In this document: piece after piece, positions 37,901-49,082 of the stretch
How the letters are laid out: each line of letters starts with the position of its first letter
Numbering within the stretch: the stretch's first letter is position 1
Notes under the pieces: model-generated
The model's input: the letters and a program-made list of their open reading frames with translations, nothing else
Database searches by the model: none
Told to the model about the DNA's origin: nothing
Source of the DNA: Melanopsichium pennsylvanicum
Lineage: Eukaryota > Basidiomycota > Ustilaginomycetes > Ustilaginales
DNA: 64,000 nt
Direction of reading: 5' to 3'
Assembly: GCA_900208305.1 (NCBI GenBank)
Contig: OAPG01000003.1
Location: forward strand, 1,364,001-1,428,000
Made by a program: the position numbers and the translations under genes

Positions 37901-40900
37901 CGCCGTTGCTTGTCTACAAGTGGTGCAACGGCATCAACAATGCACATGAGATTTGGGACACCTCCGAGGGCCAGTGCAACGTGCTCATGGAAACGACGCT
38001 GAGCAAAGTATTTGAGAAGATCGACCTGACGTTGCTGAACCGGCTCCTTCGGCTCATCATGGATCACAACTTGGCCGACTACATTACTGCCAAGAACAAC
38101 ATCTCGATCGTTTTCAAGGACATGTCGCACGTCAACTCGTACGGACTCATTCGTGGGTTGCAATTCAGCGCTTTCGTCTTCCAGTATTACGGACTGGTGC
38201 TCGACTTGCTTATCCTCGGCCTCCAGCGCGCCAACGAAATGGCAGGACCACCCAATATGCCCAACGGCCTGTTCCAATTCCAAAACACGGCCACTGAGAC
38301 GCGTCATCCTGTCCGTCTCTACACGCGATACATCGACCGAATCCACATCCTCTACCGCTTTTCTGCCGAAGAGGCGCGCGATCTTGTACAGCGCTACCTC
38401 ACTGCCAACCCAGACCCGAACAACAGCAACGTCATTGGCTACAACAACCGTAAATGCTGGCCACGTGACGCACGTATGCGTCTTGTCAAGCACGATGTCA
38501 ATCTGGGCCGAGCCGTCTTCTGGACTGTAAAGAACAGCTTGCCACGCTCGCTCACCACGATCGAGTGGGAAGACACCTTCTGCTCGGTCTACAGCAAAGA
38601 CAATCCCAACTTGCTTTTCTCGATGCTCGGGTTCGAAGTGCGGATCCTTCCCAAGATCCGACAGGAGGATGTCGATATTACACGCGACGGCATCTGGCCG
38701 CTCATCCAGGCCAGCTCGGGCGAGCGTACATCCACCGCGTTCCTGCGAGTCTCTGAAGAGGGCATTTCCAACTTCAGCAACCGTGTTCGAGCGCTGCTCA
38801 TGTCGGCAGGTGCCGCTCCGTTCAGCAAGATCGCCAACAAGTGGAACACGTGCCTGATCGCCCTAATGACGTACTACCGTGAAGCTGTGGTCAACACCGA
38901 GGAGATGCTCGACCTCCTCGTGAGAAGTGAAAACAAGGTCATCAACCGCATCAAGTCGGGCGTCAACAGTAAGATGCCTTCGCGCTGGCCTATCCACATC
39001 CTTGCATCGCCAAAGGAGCTCGGTGGTCTCGGTATGCTTAGCATGGGCCATGTGCTCATTCCGGCTTCTGACTTGAAATATTCGCGTCAGACAACCACGG
39101 GTATCACCCACTTCCGTGCTGGTCTGTCGAACCAGGAGGATCAGCTGCTGCCAGCACTGTACAGATACATCACACCGTGGGCTTCTGAATTCGAGGACTC
39201 AGCACGGGTCTGGCAAGAGTATGCGCAGAAGAGGAAGGAGGCCAATGAGCAGAACAGGCGTTTGACGCTCGAAGATTTGGAGGATTCCTTCCACCGTGGT
39301 CTGCCCCGTATTGCCACCCTTTTCCAGAAGGACCGCACCATCTTGTCCTACGATAAGCTATGGCGTGTACGACAGGAGTTCAAGAAGTTCCAGATCGCCA
39401 AAGCCCAACCATTCGCCTGGACCAATCAGCGTCACGACGGTAAACTGCACAATCTCAATCAGCTCCGTACCGACACGATTGCGGCCCTCGGTGGTGTTGA
39501 GACAATTCTTGAGCATTCGCTCTTTGCCGCCACCGGGCACCCGACCTGGGAGGGTCTGTTTTGGGAAAAGTCATCTTCGTTCGAGGAAAGCATGCAGCAG
39601 AAGCGACTCACCAACGCGCAGCGATCCGGTCTGTCACAGATCCCCAATCGTCGATTCACGCTGTGGTGGTCGCCCACTCTCAACCGTAGCAGTGTCTACA
39701 TTGGATTTCAGGTACAGCTCGACCTTTGCGGTGTGCTGATGTCTGGTAAGATGCCGTCCCTCAAGATCTCTTACATTCAATTGTTCAGAGCGCATCTGTG
39801 GCAGAAGATCCATGAATCTGTGGTCATGGACCTGTGTCAGGTGTTCGACCAGGAACTCGAGGCGCTGTCGATCGAGACGGTGCAAAAGGAAACGATTCAT
39901 CCGAGAAAGTCGTACAGGCTCACCGCTTCGAGCTCGGATATTCTGCTGTTCGCCAGCTACAAGTGGCCCATGTCTCGACCCTCGCTGCTCACAGACTCGC
40001 GTGACGTGATGGACGGTTCCAGCGGAAACAAGTGGTGGGTCGACGTTCAGCTTCGATGGGGTGACTACGACTCGCACGACATCGAACGATACTGCCGTGC
40101 CAAATTCCTCGACTACACCAGCGACAACACCTCTATCTACCCTTCCGCCACCGGAGCGTTGGTCGGAATCGATCTGGCCTACAACATCCACTCGGCATAT
40201 GGCATCTGGTTCCCAGGCAGCAAGCCGTTGATTCAGCAGGCCATGGCCAAGATCATGAAAGCCAATCCTGCGCTCTACGTGTTGCGAGAGCGTGTGAGGA
40301 AGAGCTTGCAGCTGTACAGCTCGGAGCCCACTGAGCCGTACCTCAACTCTAACAATTATGCGGAACTGTTCAGCAACCAGATCATCTGGTTCGTCGACGA
40401 CACGAACGTGTACCGCGTGACCATTCATCGTACATTCGAAGGCAATTTGGTCACAAAGCCTATCAACGGTGCGATCATCATCTTGAACCCACGAACCGGC
40501 CAATTGTTCCTCAAGATCATTCACACCTCGGTTTGGGCAGGCCAGAAACGTCTGGGTCAATTGGCAAAGTGGAAGACGGCTGAAGAGACCATTGCTTTGG
40601 TGCGAAGTTTGCCCGTCGAAGAACAGCCCAAGCGGATCATCGTGTCGAGGAAGGGTATGTTAGATCCTCTCGAGACGCACTCGCTCGATTTCCCTAACCT
40701 TTCAATCGTTGGATCAGAGCTGCAATTGCCGTTCCAGTCATTCCTCAAGCTCGAAGCCATTGGTGACTTGGTGTTGAAGGCGACCCAGCCACAGATGGTG
40801 CTGTACAGCTCGTACGATAACTGGATGTCGAACGTCTCTTCGTTCACCGCATTCTCTCGGCTCATTCTCCTGCTTCGATCGCTTCATGTCAATCAGGAGA

Positions 40901-42090
40901 AGGCAAAGATCATCCTGCGCCCCCATCCTGGGGTGATCACTGAGCCTCACCACCTTTGGCCCACATTGACCGATGAGGAGTGGATCAAGGTGGAGATCCA
41001 ACTCCGCGACCTGATTCTGGCCGACTTTGGTAAGCGCAACAATGTCAATGTGAACTCTCTCACATCTTCCGAGATCCGAGACATCATTCTGGGTATGACG
41101 ATCCAAGCGCCTTCTGTGCAACGTCAGCAGATGGCCGAGCTGGAGAAGACGGCTGAAGCAGCTCAGCAAGTCACGGCAACGCAGACTCGCACCGTCAACG
41201 TTCACGGAGAGGAGATCCAGACGGTGACGACCACACAGTACGAAAACAAGGTCTTCTCGTCCAAGTCTGATTGGCGCATCCGTGCGCTTTCGGCTACCAA
41301 CTTGCCGCTGCGTTGTCAGCATCTGTACGTGAGCAATGACGATATCAAGGACGACGTTGGATCGTTGACGTACGTTATGCCCAAGAACATTCTCAAGACG
41401 TTTATTGTCAACAGTGATCTCAGGACGCAGGTGGCGGGGTACATGTATGGTGTGAGTCCACCAGACGCGCCAAGTATCAAAGAGATCAAGGTGATTGTTT
41501 GGGTTCCTCAACGTGGTTCTAACCACAAGGTTGAACTTCCGGACATGCTTCCACAACATGATTTCATGTTGAAAGATTTGGAACCATTGGGTTGGATCAA
41601 GACTTCTTCGATCGATTCGGCGCATCTGGCACCTCAGGATGTGGCGCAACATGCAAGGACGATGGCCAACCATACGAGTTGGGGTGGTTCGACCATTTGC
41701 ATCACGTGTGCTTTCACTCCTGGGTCGGTTTCGCTGAGTGCGTACAATCTGACTGTAGCAGGGTTCGAGTGGGGGAGGAAGGCTAGTGATGCGGATATTG
41801 CTGGAGGTGGAGGTGGATTTAATGCGGGCACGATGATGGATAAAGTCCAGTTGTTGTTGAGCGATCGGATTTTGGGGACAACGTTGACGCCGAGTGAGCA
41901 AGGTGCTTGGAATTATGGGTTGAGTTTAAGCGCTCAGTGGACGAGTAGTATAAAGTACTCGGTGGTTTTGGATAGACCAAAAGGTTTCTGGGATGAAGTT
42001 CATCGACCTCAGAATTTCCTCACGTTTACCAACGCTGCCGATGGCATCCAGGCAGACGATGCGGCCGATTGGCAAGACGCTTTTGCGTGA
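34924..42090 (+). CDS. PRP8: PRP8, core U5 snRNP splicing factor
   Basis: Single uninterrupted exon, 2388 residues from the ATG at 34924 ([15 protein letters not shown]); 27 upstream codons begin with TTG. Length and order match human and yeast Prp8: a proline-rich start, then the N-terminal block ([29 protein letters not shown]), the reverse-transcriptase-like and endonuclease-like core, an RNase H-like domain around residues 1740-1930 ([20 protein letters not shown]) and a C-terminal MPN/JAMM-like domain from about 2140 ([20 protein letters not shown]) that binds Brr2. Prp8 scaffolds the spliceosome active site with U5 and U6 snRNA. No intein is inserted, although Prp8 inteins are frequent in fungi. 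There is no intron. Confidence 0.97.
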   Translation: MSGPPGYRGPTPSAPSSMRGRPPGMPHTAIVAASSSYREPASLTQEQLQAKARKWQQTQSRRFGDRRGKTGFVDTGKQEMPPEVLRKIIKEHGDMTNRKYRQDKRVHLGALKYLPHAMMKVLENIPMPWEQIREVPVLYHITGAITFINEVPKVIEPIFHAQWATMWIAMRREKRDRRHFKRMRFPPFDDEEPVVDYSDNLLDVDPLEAIQLELEEEEDGAVIDWFYDHKPLIDNSKHVNGPSYRFWNLNLPQMATLHRLGRTLLSDGTTSGDRNSFYLFDKKAFFTAKALNMAIPGGPKFEPLFKDTDGFDDDFTDFTDFRKVIIRQQIRTEYRVAFPHLYNSRPRAVHIGTYHEPKNVYIRSDDIDQAFYYDPAINPISGRTLASSNAFRTEYDDGTPVLSHEDQVFGDVGGDDELPDELAFTLPEEIEPFLEDAPLENDLTADAIALWWAPKPYNLRSGKTRRAVDVPLIQPWYLEHCPPNQPVKVRVSYQKLLKNYVYNSLHTTKQKVHKQTNLLRELNNTKFFQNTSIDWLEAGLQVAKQSFNMMNLLIHRKGASYLHLDYNMNLKPTKTLTTKERKKSRFGNAFHLVRELSRVMKLVVDAHVQFRLGSIDAFQLADGLQYLFNHVATLSGIYRYKYRSMRQIRACKDLKHVIYYRFNAAGVGKGPGVGFWAPSWRVWIFFLRGIVPLLERWLGNLLARQFEGRAGRTGVQSITKQRVESAMDLELRAAVMHDILDAMPEGMRQNKIKTIMSHLQEAWRACRSNTPWSPNLPAPVENLILRYVKQKFDWWTSVAHQQRARIARGATVDKTAVRKNQGRLTRLFLRAEQERQADYLKSGPYITSEVGVAAFTATVQWLEARRFSPIPFPSLNNKHDVKHLVLALDSLKEAYSVKGRLNQSQREELALIEQAFDNPHETLARVKRLMLTQRAFKEAGFEFFDTFNKLTPTYDIEPIEKITDAYLSQYLSYEADKRHLFPAWIKPSDSEPAPLLVYKWCNGINNAHEIWDTSEGQCNVLMETTLSKVFEKIDLTLLNRLLRLIMDHNLADYITAKNNISIVFKDMSHVNSYGLIRGLQFSAFVFQYYGLVLDLLILGLQRANEMAGPPNMPNGLFQFQNTATETRHPVRLYTRYIDRIHILYRFSAEEARDLVQRYLTANPDPNNSNVIGYNNRKCWPRDARMRLVKHDVNLGRAVFWTVKNSLPRSLTTIEWEDTFCSVYSKDNPNLLFSMLGFEVRILPKIRQEDVDITRDGIWPLIQASSGERTSTAFLRVSEEGISNFSNRVRALLMSAGAAPFSKIANKWNTCLIALMTYYREAVVNTEEMLDLLVRSENKVINRIKSGVNSKMPSRWPIHILASPKELGGLGMLSMGHVLIPASDLKYSRQTTTGITHFRAGLSNQEDQLLPALYRYITPWASEFEDSARVWQEYAQKRKEANEQNRRLTLEDLEDSFHRGLPRIATLFQKDRTILSYDKLWRVRQEFKKFQIAKAQPFAWTNQRHDGKLHNLNQLRTDTIAALGGVETILEHSLFAATGHPTWEGLFWEKSSSFEESMQQKRLTNAQRSGLSQIPNRRFTLWWSPTLNRSSVYIGFQVQLDLCGVLMSGKMPSLKISYIQLFRAHLWQKIHESVVMDLCQVFDQELEALSIETVQKETIHPRKSYRLTASSSDILLFASYKWPMSRPSLLTDSRDVMDGSSGNKWWVDVQLRWGDYDSHDIERYCRAKFLDYTSDNTSIYPSATGALVGIDLAYNIHSAYGIWFPGSKPLIQQAMAKIMKANPALYVLRERVRKSLQLYSSEPTEPYLNSNNYAELFSNQIIWFVDDTNVYRVTIHRTFEGNLVTKPINGAIIILNPRTGQLFLKIIHTSVWAGQKRLGQLAKWKTAEETIALVRSLPVEEQPKRIIVSRKGMLDPLETHSLDFPNLSIVGSELQLPFQSFLKLEAIGDLVLKATQPQMVLYSSYDNWMSNVSSFTAFSRLILLLRSLHVNQEKAKIILRPHPGVITEPHHLWPTLTDEEWIKVEIQLRDLILADFGKRNNVNVNSLTSSEIRDIILGMTIQAPSVQRQQMAELEKTAEAAQQVTATQTRTVNVHGEEIQTVTTTQYENKVFSSKSDWRIRALSATNLPLRCQHLYVSNDDIKDDVGSLTYVMPKNILKTFIVNSDLRTQVAGYMYGVSPPDAPSIKEIKVIVWVPQRGSNHKVELPDMLPQHDFMLKDLEPLGWIKTSSIDSAHLAPQDVAQHARTMANHTSWGGSTICITCAFTPGSVSLSAYNLTVAGFEWGRKASDADIAGGGGGFNAGTMMDKVQLLLSDRILGTTLTPSEQGAWNYGLSLSAQWTSSIKYSVVLDRPKGFWDEVHRPQNFLTFTNAADGIQADDAADWQDAFA

Positions 42091-43148
42091 TTCACCAGTT
42101 CAAACAAAAAAAGTTTCTCGGCACAAGAACAACAATTGTTTGCGACACACTTTGCAGCATGTTTTATAGTGAATTTCTGGACTTTAGAGCCTTCTGCCGT
42201 ACAAGTCGAAACGTTTCCGATGCATGATGGGGTTCTCTTTGACATTTCTCCTTAACGAAAAAAACAAGAAAGGAATGATGTTTTTTACTGTTCTCTGCCT
42301 GTTTGTGAAATGTTGGTTCTTTTAAATGGTGTGGTGACGATTGTTGTATGCCACATCAACAGCTGTGTGTCTTGCTTTGTCCACATTTTCAAATGTCAGG
42401 GAGGTTTTGCAAGTGTTGTTGTCAACTAACCGTATGTAGCAGCCAAGCTAAAGATTATACAGGTGGAATGATTGTGCTTCAGGTAGTAGCAAAGGGGTCA
42501 CAGAGCAGAACAAGATGGTGATTCAAGTAATCTATTCAAGGAGAGGTGCTTCATTCCCAGCAGCCTCCAAAACAAACTTTTCAAGTCAGCAGAATCACAT
42601 GGCCAGACAACTTTCTCAAAAACAGCAAATGCCAGCATTGCAATCATTGACAAGCTTACAAGATCAGCAAGGCTTCTATTTGCCTATGATGTTGTTGGTA
42701 GTGAAGGTAGTTTCCATGATTGTTTTGAGAGCCTCCATCAGCGAACGGCTTTACAGGATAAACCAAAAACAAGGTTTCACTGACGAGGGGAAGGGTCATA
42801 TGTGATGATAGTACACTTGTTACACTCACCGGAGGCACATACACTACGCAATATGAGCTCAATCAATTTTCATTCAACACAGCATAAAGTACCATTTCTC
42901 GGAGCCGAATGGATTAACGAGATGGACCTCGAGACGATTGTCTTGTCTGAAACGCATGCATCAGCTTGCAATCTCGAGCTCGAGATGGCGGGCTCGACAT
43001 GGCGTTGCGAAACCTCCCTAACAACAATGTAAGGGAACTCTTCGGATTGGATTGAAAAAGCCTGCCATTCACCCTTTTCTGAGGACATCACTACATTAAT
43101 GTGGGGCAAAGCCATAAGATAATATGCATTTATGATCAAAGAAGGGTT
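42091..43148. other. Convergent interval, no gene seen
   Basis: About 1 kb between the PRP8 and GET4 stop codons. The ORF at 42515-42805 (96 codons) starts with ATG but has no recognisable domain; the same stretch is also open on the other strand. The T- and A-rich area just after 42090 may be the PRP8 3' UTR. Confidence 0.5.
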
Positions 43149-44369
43149 TCAATCCATTTCGTCATCAAGCAGATCGTCTGCCACAGTCTTGGCACTTGAC
43201 GATGCTGGTGCTGTACCCGCGCTTTGTGCCACGGTTGTTGGAGCCATGAGAGGTTTGGGTGCTGATCCTGGCCCTTTGATCTGCTGCTGCTGAATTTGCT
43301 TTTCCTTTGCTCCACCTGCTGTTTGAGTCGTACCACCACCGAAGAGATTCGCCATCATATCGTTGAGCATATTGCCACCTTGTCTCTGCATCTGCAATCC
43401 AAACCAGTCTTGACCAATCTGAGGAATGGCAGCTCGAACCCCATCCTCGTGCGACAATGCTGGAGCTTCCCTCGCGTACTGCCTCACTAACTGCAACCAT
43501 GCGTTTCGCAGCCAATCTGGAACCCTCCCTGCTCCGCCGTTGGAGTTGGTCTTGATCTTAAGCGACTCAGAAACCAGTGCCACGGCCATTTGGGAGAAGT
43601 TGAGGTCAGGGTTGGCTGTGAGATAAAGCTGGAGTTCGGTGCTTGCACCAGCAGGAGATCCGGGTGGGACATATGGTCGGGGATTAGGGGTGACAGGAAG
43701 GAGAAGGCTCTTTTGGGACGATGTGACTGTGGAAAGGTAAGATTCTTGGAATGAGATCGCTTGCTTTACTGCGCCGTTGGCCAACAAAGGGATCGTAGCG
43801 CGCAATGCGAACCGACCTGCTTCGATACGTGTAATCGCATCAATCCCTCGACCCTCACACTCCTGCTCTGAGGCCATGTGTGCAAATTTTACCAACCACT
43901 CTGCCATGGCTTTCGCATAGGCAATGGGTGCGGATTCGACCGCGTACGTCTGCTCTGTTTCCACGCAGCTCGTCAAAAAGTGAGGCTCTGCATGTTCATA
44001 GTCGGCTTCCTTGGCGTACATTTTGCCGAGCCATAAGCGGAGCAGAGGATCACCGGTGGAAGCACCGGTTGCTTTGATGGACCATTTCACCGCTGCATCG
44101 ACGAGCTTCTTCCTCCAGAAATCAGGTGCTGCTTTTTCGAGAATGTCGGTGATGCGATCTCTCGACTCAGAGTCGACGGGAGTGGATGCAGTGGTATAAA
44201 CATCGATCATGTAGATGCCCAAATCGCATCCAGAGCCCTGCTCGCCTTGGCTTAGGAGATTGAGAGATCCGTCGTGGAGTGCAGAAATAGCCTCCGAGTA
44301 TTGTTTCTTCTTGAGCAGACGAACGGTTTTGGTTCGAAGTTTCTGATGGAGTTCGTAGCCGGAAGACAT
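43149..44369 (-). CDS. GET4: GET4, tail-anchored protein targeting factor
   Basis: Single exon, 406 residues from the ATG at 44369 (MSSGYELHQKLRTKTVRLLKK). Another in-frame ATG at 44522 would add a poorly conserved hydrophobic leader, so the inner start is preferred. The helical-repeat N-terminal half carries Get4 blocks: QYSEAISALHDGSLNLLSQG, GCDLGIYMIDVY and DPLLRLWLGKMY, followed by LTSCVETEQTYA. The C-terminal third is disordered and ends in an acidic LLDDEMD tail. By family knowledge Get4 pairs with Get5 and bridges Sgt2 to Get3, handing tail-anchored proteins to the ER insertion route in the cytosol. Length is somewhat above yeast (312 residues) because of the disordered tail. Confidence 0.85.
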   Translation of the reverse strand: MSSGYELHQKLRTKTVRLLKKKQYSEAISALHDGSLNLLSQGEQGSGCDLGIYMIDVYTTASTPVDSESRDRITDILEKAAPDFWRKKLVDAAVKWSIKATGASTGDPLLRLWLGKMYAKEADYEHAEPHFLTSCVETEQTYAVESAPIAYAKAMAEWLVKFAHMASEQECEGRGIDAITRIEAGRFALRATIPLLANGAVKQAISFQESYLSTVTSSQKSLLLPVTPNPRPYVPPGSPAGASTELQLYLTANPDLNFSQMAVALVSESLKIKTNSNGGAGRVPDWLRNAWLQLVRQYAREAPALSHEDGVRAAIPQIGQDWFGLQMQRQGGNMLNDMMANLFGGGTTQTAGGAKEKQIQQQQIKGPGSAPKPLMAPTTVAQSAGTAPASSSAKTVADDLLDDEMD

Positions 44370-45443
44370 GTTGGCGGTGAGCTGCAGTGTAGCAGCAATC
44401 AATGCTAGGATCAGAGTCAGGATTGTATTGCGAAAGGTGAAAAGACAAGGTTGGTGAGTGGTGAGAGTTGAGGCGACGGGTCGATTCTGATGATGGTGAA
44501 AAGCGTGAAATGTGGGTGGCATGAAGAGCTTGCTTCTTCCACGCAGCACGAGCAAATGCGCTGAAAGAGTGTGCACGCACGGGCGACAGAATCCCACAGC
44601 CTCACAGTGCTCAAGTCGAATTCGGAAGTCTTCCAGAACGACCCAATTTTTTCGAATCAGGATGTGAGATCTTTTGCGAAGTATAAATTCACACTTAAAA
44701 TTTGGTGGTCGCTCTTAGACACCGTCGCCGTGCATCGTCACAGACTGCCTCTATGGTCTTCGAATAATTCAACGAAAAGTGCACGAGCAGGTGGCTAAAC
44801 AGGCTGAAAAAACATTGAAGGCCAAACAGTGGCATTGAATAAGGCTTGCGCATCTGAGCGCGAATAGCCTCGATATCGGGATGGCCCAAAAGAAACGTGT
44901 GGGACTCCGGCAGGTCGATCCGAGCGATCAACTTCTCTTGACAAATGAGAGAGAGTCGAACAAGCGAGACGAAGAAGCCATCAACAACCTCGTTTCCTTC
45001 GTTCATGCTAGCCGAGCGAGGAAGGGTGTAGGATGAGTCGACAGTGGCCAAGTCAGAGGCGGTGATTACAAGATTGACCGCATGACGCATGTAAATTACA
45101 ACGCAAATCTCTTGCTGGCCCTGTGAGCATATTTGAAGACGTCGAAACGCTCATGTTCGCGCGGGACTAAAACAGCGAATCCTCCATTAGAGTGGTGGTC
45201 CAAGACGCCCCTGGTGGAACCTAGTTCGACCGCCTGCTGAGAGCTCGCAGCAGGCCTACTGGGACGCATTGTATTGATTGATGCAGGTGCGAAGACGGTG
45301 ATACAGATCAAGTCGGTGATACAGATCATCTGACCGGAACCGGTGATAAGATGCGCCATGAGTCACAATAGTGTATCTGTCAAAGCCTTGTCTTTTTAGA
45401 CCACGCGCAAAGCAGAATAGTAGCTTCAGTCGCAGTTCGCGCT
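44370..45443. other. Interval between GET4 and MED20 with one weak ORF candidate
   Basis: About 1.07 kb. On the minus strand, 45090-44695 is open for 131 codons (MRHAVNLVITASDLATVD..). The frame can be extended upstream to a good acceptor (TGCTCACAG ending at about 45122), which suggests a possible internal exon. No good donor or first exon was found. The reading frame at 45359-45096 is separate. A 15-nt direct repeat (tcggtgatacagatc) occurs twice near 45297-45329. No family recognised. Confidence 0.3.
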
Positions 45444-47726
45444 TCAAATGATTCCTTCAGCGCGAAGCATCTGCACGTACTGAAAAGCAATCCGTCTTCC
45501 CCTCTCGATACCTGTCCAACCGTCGCCATCGCCTCCGTCGTTTGCTTCGTTGTCGTCATCTGGCCTGAGACCTTGGAAAATGAGCTGAACCGTATCCTCC
45601 TTCTTGGATTGCATGCCTTCGTCCACTGTCGGAATGGGTGTGGGAGCAGTGCCAGTGGCAGAGGAGAAGGGATTGGCCGAATTCAGCGGTATGCTGCTCT
45701 GGCTGCGATTGACGTTGGACCACGTGGGAGCTCCAAGTGGACGATCGTCGTCATCATCGTCATCTTCGTCACCGGCTGCATTCTGTTGCATTGTTACCGT
45801 AGTTCCCATCAAACCTCCCACACCCGTAGCAGAAGTGGCTGAAAGAAGGGGTTGTTCTGTTTCGGAATCTGAACTCGACAGACTATCTTCGTTGTCATCA
45901 TCCTCCCAATTTCGCGGTTCGGCCAAAGAAGGCTCCGCTTCGTCAAAAGCATCCGAGCCAAATGCTTGCCACCCAAATAAGTTATCGTTCCCACCTCCAT
46001 TCACTCCACTTTTAGTGTGCTTCTTGTTGCCGGGATCCGAAGATGCAGTAGGGCTGGCCATTTTGCGCTGTCTACGCTGTGCTCGTGCAGCGATCCGCAT
46101 CTGATGAGACCTCTTAACAATTCGCTTTCTCCATCCTTCACCCGATCGAGGCACGACTTCTTCCCACAATTGATCCGAAACAATGGGAATGTTGAAGTTG
46201 CGATTGGGTGGGGCTGTAGCTCCTGCACCAATGGTGTAACCAAATCCGCTTCCATTCGCCATTGTCTTTAGACTTACAGCATTCCCATTTGCGACGGGAC
46301 TCAAGGGTACACTACTCGACGTCATACGAGGAGTGCCGGTTGCACTTACTGTACGAGACATACCTCGCATAACCGGTGGATGCGCCATCCCGTTCGCAGG
46401 TGCAGGCGGGGGTGATGGAATAAGTCCGGGCGGGAATAAACTGAACAGAAATTCTTCCATGAACCGACTCTCCGGCAACATCTTTGAAACAGGCAGAAAT
46501 TCGGCCTCAACTATCGCTCCTGCACTCCTTCCGCCTCCTCCCACTACACTCCCGACTCTTACCCTCCAGTCCACGCCGCCCCGTCCACCATCACCTTTCC
46601 CATCACCACCTGATACCAAGTTTGATAGGTCATCCATGGTGGACACTGAGGCAAGAGCGGGCGAGATACCTGGCAGAGCGTTCAATGATTGTGAATTTAT
46701 TTCGAGCACGAGACCTTCGATGGACACAGCTGCTCCTCGAGGAACCCATGCGCCCGGACCGGCAGTGCCTACCGGAGCGCCGTGGGGAGGGGGCAGGTTT
46801 AGACCGGTCAGCATGGCCGAGAGAGATGACGTGAGCGCGCTTACGGTGTAGCGCGTATGTGACGGGAGGTTGAGCGTTGGTCTGGGTCCTGCGAGGGGGA
46901 CCGATTCTTCGATGGGAGAGGAGGGCGAAAATTGCTCTAAGGAGGTGATCGGGCCTGTTCGAGAGGCTTGATCGCTCGTGAATGTTGACAAGGATGTGAC
47001 AATCGCTGAAGCAGATAGGTCTGACTGACTTTTCGGCGGATCCGGTGCTGAGGCGGCTGCATCTACATCCATGGGCTCTGAATTATCCGCAGTTGGTGTA
47101 GCGTCTTTGATCGGAGCCTTCGTCTCGTCCTCTGCGTTCTTTTCGTTGGCAGCAGCACCTACATTCGCGCTCGTTGTTGAATATATTGATTGTTCGCCAG
47201 CAATTTGTACACCTTGCTGCGCTTTCTCCTCGCTCTTCTTCCTCACCTCGATCTCCTTCCGCTTCTCCCTCTTCCACTTCTTCATGCCAACCTCCCAGTC
47301 CCTCCACACTTTTGCTCGAGACACCCTCCCGGTATCTTCCACGACAACGAAAACAGCTCCGGGATAATCGGATAGCCATACTTGCCACATTGTCCTGGGT
47401 TTTGTTAGTGCCGGCGCTCCTGAACCTCCGCCTCCAACACCTGGATTCCCTGTTTGATTGCTGAAGCTTCCCGAAGCAGGAGCAGTGTCTTTGACGTCAT
47501 TTGCTCGCGATGAGAACGAGGAGCTTGATCTAGGGTCGAAATTGTGATCATAAAGGTCGGTAGCGGGCCAAGCGTTGGCAGGAACCGTAACGGCACGAAA
47601 AGAGCGGATGGTGATGCTCCATCGAGCGACTACCTTGGCGTTGCTTGTGTGCTGAAGGTGGTTGAATAATGGCGGTATCGACTGTGCCCCAAGAGATGGA
47701 AGACGAGCTGTGCTCGACACCCCCAT
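45444..47726 (-). CDS. MED20: MED20 subunit of Mediator, with large disordered extensions
   Basis: Single exon, 760 residues from the ATG at 47726; 17 upstream codons begin with GTG. The family signature is at the N-terminus, MGVSSTARLPSLGAQSIPPL, followed by WSITIRSFRAV. Further Med20 blocks are spread far apart: MWQVWLSDYPGAVFVVVEDTG, the GLVLEINSQSLNAL region and WRVRVGSVVG..GAIVEAEFLPV, then MEEFLFSLFPPG. Human MED20 is about 212 residues. Here the added length comes from a Lys/Glu-rich and Ser-rich insertion and a ~300-residue acidic, Ser-rich tail. MED20 sits in the Mediator head with MED8 and MED18. The match rests on spaced blocks, but their order is right. Confidence 0.78.
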   Translation of the reverse strand: MGVSSTARLPSLGAQSIPPLFNHLQHTSNAKVVARWSITIRSFRAVTVPANAWPATDLYDHNFDPRSSSSFSSRANDVKDTAPASGSFSNQTGNPGVGGGGSGAPALTKPRTMWQVWLSDYPGAVFVVVEDTGRVSRAKVWRDWEVGMKKWKREKRKEIEVRKKSEEKAQQGVQIAGEQSIYSTTSANVGAAANEKNAEDETKAPIKDATPTADNSEPMDVDAAASAPDPPKSQSDLSASAIVTSLSTFTSDQASRTGPITSLEQFSPSSPIEESVPLAGPRPTLNLPSHTRYTVSALTSSLSAMLTGLNLPPPHGAPVGTAGPGAWVPRGAAVSIEGLVLEINSQSLNALPGISPALASVSTMDDLSNLVSGGDGKGDGGRGGVDWRVRVGSVVGGGGRSAGAIVEAEFLPVSKMLPESRFMEEFLFSLFPPGLIPSPPPAPANGMAHPPVMRGMSRTVSATGTPRMTSSSVPLSPVANGNAVSLKTMANGSGFGYTIGAGATAPPNRNFNIPIVSDQLWEEVVPRSGEGWRKRIVKRSHQMRIAARAQRRQRKMASPTASSDPGNKKHTKSGVNGGGNDNLFGWQAFGSDAFDEAEPSLAEPRNWEDDDNEDSLSSSDSETEQPLLSATSATGVGGLMGTTVTMQQNAAGDEDDDDDDDRPLGAPTWSNVNRSQSSIPLNSANPFSSATGTAPTPIPTVDEGMQSKKEDTVQLIFQGLRPDDDNEANDGGDGDGWTGIERGRRIAFQYVQMLRAEGII

Positions 47727-48077
47727 TTTAGCTGTCTCGCTGTAGGTGTACTGTAGGGGATGTTGTGAAAGGATCACGAGATAGGTTGATAAGGAAGGAA
47801 ATGGGCAAGTCAGTCTGAACGGCCGTGCAAGAGTGGAACAGTGAAGGGTTGGATTTTTTTCCGGGATCCGAATTTCAGAAAAGGCCGTGCAGAGAATAAT
47901 TCAGTGCGAAACGCCGTGGAGGTAGATAGCTTTGGACGTGAGGGACAGGTCTCTTCAAAAGGCGGGGTAGACACCGAGTCTTCGAAGCGAGTCGAAGACG
48001 AGCGAACTAGCTTCTCTCAACCACTCCCTCCATCCTCTTCCTCACATAGAGTTCGATTTGTCTCACCGAAGCGCAAA
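47727..48077. promoter_or_regulatory. Divergent region between MED20 and the acetyltransferase gene
   Basis: 351 nt between divergent starts, presumably both promoters. Open frames crossing it on the plus strand have no domain before the ATG at 48078. Confidence 0.5.
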
Positions 48078-48954
48078 ATGACCATCCTCACCACCTCAGC
48101 CGATAAGCAGTACGTCATCCGTCGAGGCACCAAAGCGGATTGCCCGGCAATTCTCGATTTTGTACGTCAATCCCGACCGTGGACAACTCTAAAGTGTGGC
48201 ATCTTACTGACCCTATCAATGTTTAGGGTTCGAGCAGATTCAACAATTAGCTGATTACGAGAAGGAGCCGGATGCTGTCAAAGCTACCGTCGCAACTGTA
48301 AGCAATTATCTCCACATGGGATCTTTCTCGACGATATGCCCGCACTGACTTAGTGCTTTCGCAAACTATTTGACGGATTCGATGGTCGCATTGGTGGTAT
48401 AGTTGGAGGAGAATGTTTTCAACAAAGGCTACGCCGAGGTTTTGATCGCTGAACAACATCTGGAAGGATCATGTGCAACGCATGTGGGAATGGCTCTTGT
48501 AAGTGCTTTCTGACTCGCCAGGTCACCAAACTCCCGAAGCCTCCTCGATGCATGATACTTACAAGATATCCTGCTGATAATGCACGGCAACAGTACTTCT
48601 ACTCCTTCTCAACGTGGACCTCCAAGCCCTCTCTCTACCTCGAGGATCTATTTGTGATCCCCTCCCTCCGAAATAAGGGCATCGGCAAGCTGCTGTTCAA
48701 AGCCCTTGGACAAGTTGCAAAGGAGAAAGATTGCGGGAGGATGGATTGGTCTGTTTTGACTTGGAATGCGTAAGTATTCCCAATTCTCTAGTGAACCCGG
48801 AAAGAGAGAAAGCTGACAAGTTTTCCATTGCGCCGAGTTGTACAGGCCTTCGATCGCTTTCTACACTAAGGTTCTGGGCGCAGAGCCAATGGATGAATGG
48901 AAGGGAATGCGACTGGAATCAGAGGGCATTGAAAACCTTGCCAAGCTTGTCTAG
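48078..48954 (+). CDS. GNAT-family N-acetyltransferase (diamine/spermidine acetyltransferase-like), five exons
   Basis: Exons 48078-48161, 48238-48297, 48403-48498, 48594-48769 and 48846-48954 join in frame with standard splice ends (donors GTACGT, GTAAGC, GTAAGT, GTAAGT). They give about 174 residues. The joined protein aligns along its length with SSAT-type acetyltransferases: VIRRGTKADCPAILDF then IQQLADYEKEPDAV, LYLEDLFVIPSLRNKGIG (acetyl-CoA-binding R/Q-x-x-G-x-G/A type loop), WNAPSIAFYTKVLGAE and MDEWKGMRLE. The length is the family norm (about 170). The substrate is probably a polyamine or similar amine, but relatives also act on thialysine. The acceptor of exon 2 was placed at 48237 because it keeps the frame and restores the aligned helix. 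Four introns in under 900 nt stand out in this intron-poor window. Confidence 0.85.
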
Positions 48955-49082
48955 ATCATATTCAAGACGATAGAGTTTGACGGGCTTGCTGCATTCTAGA
49001 ACAGAGCGCGTTGCAGCAGAAGCAAATGACCATATCATCAAATGGAGTATAAAGCTGTATGATGCTTCTAGACGAAACCGCT

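Noticed and set aside
42515..42805. 96-codon ORF between PRP8 and GET4
   Set aside because: It starts with ATG but is low in conserved-looking blocks and overlaps an antisense frame. It is more likely chance in an intergenic region.
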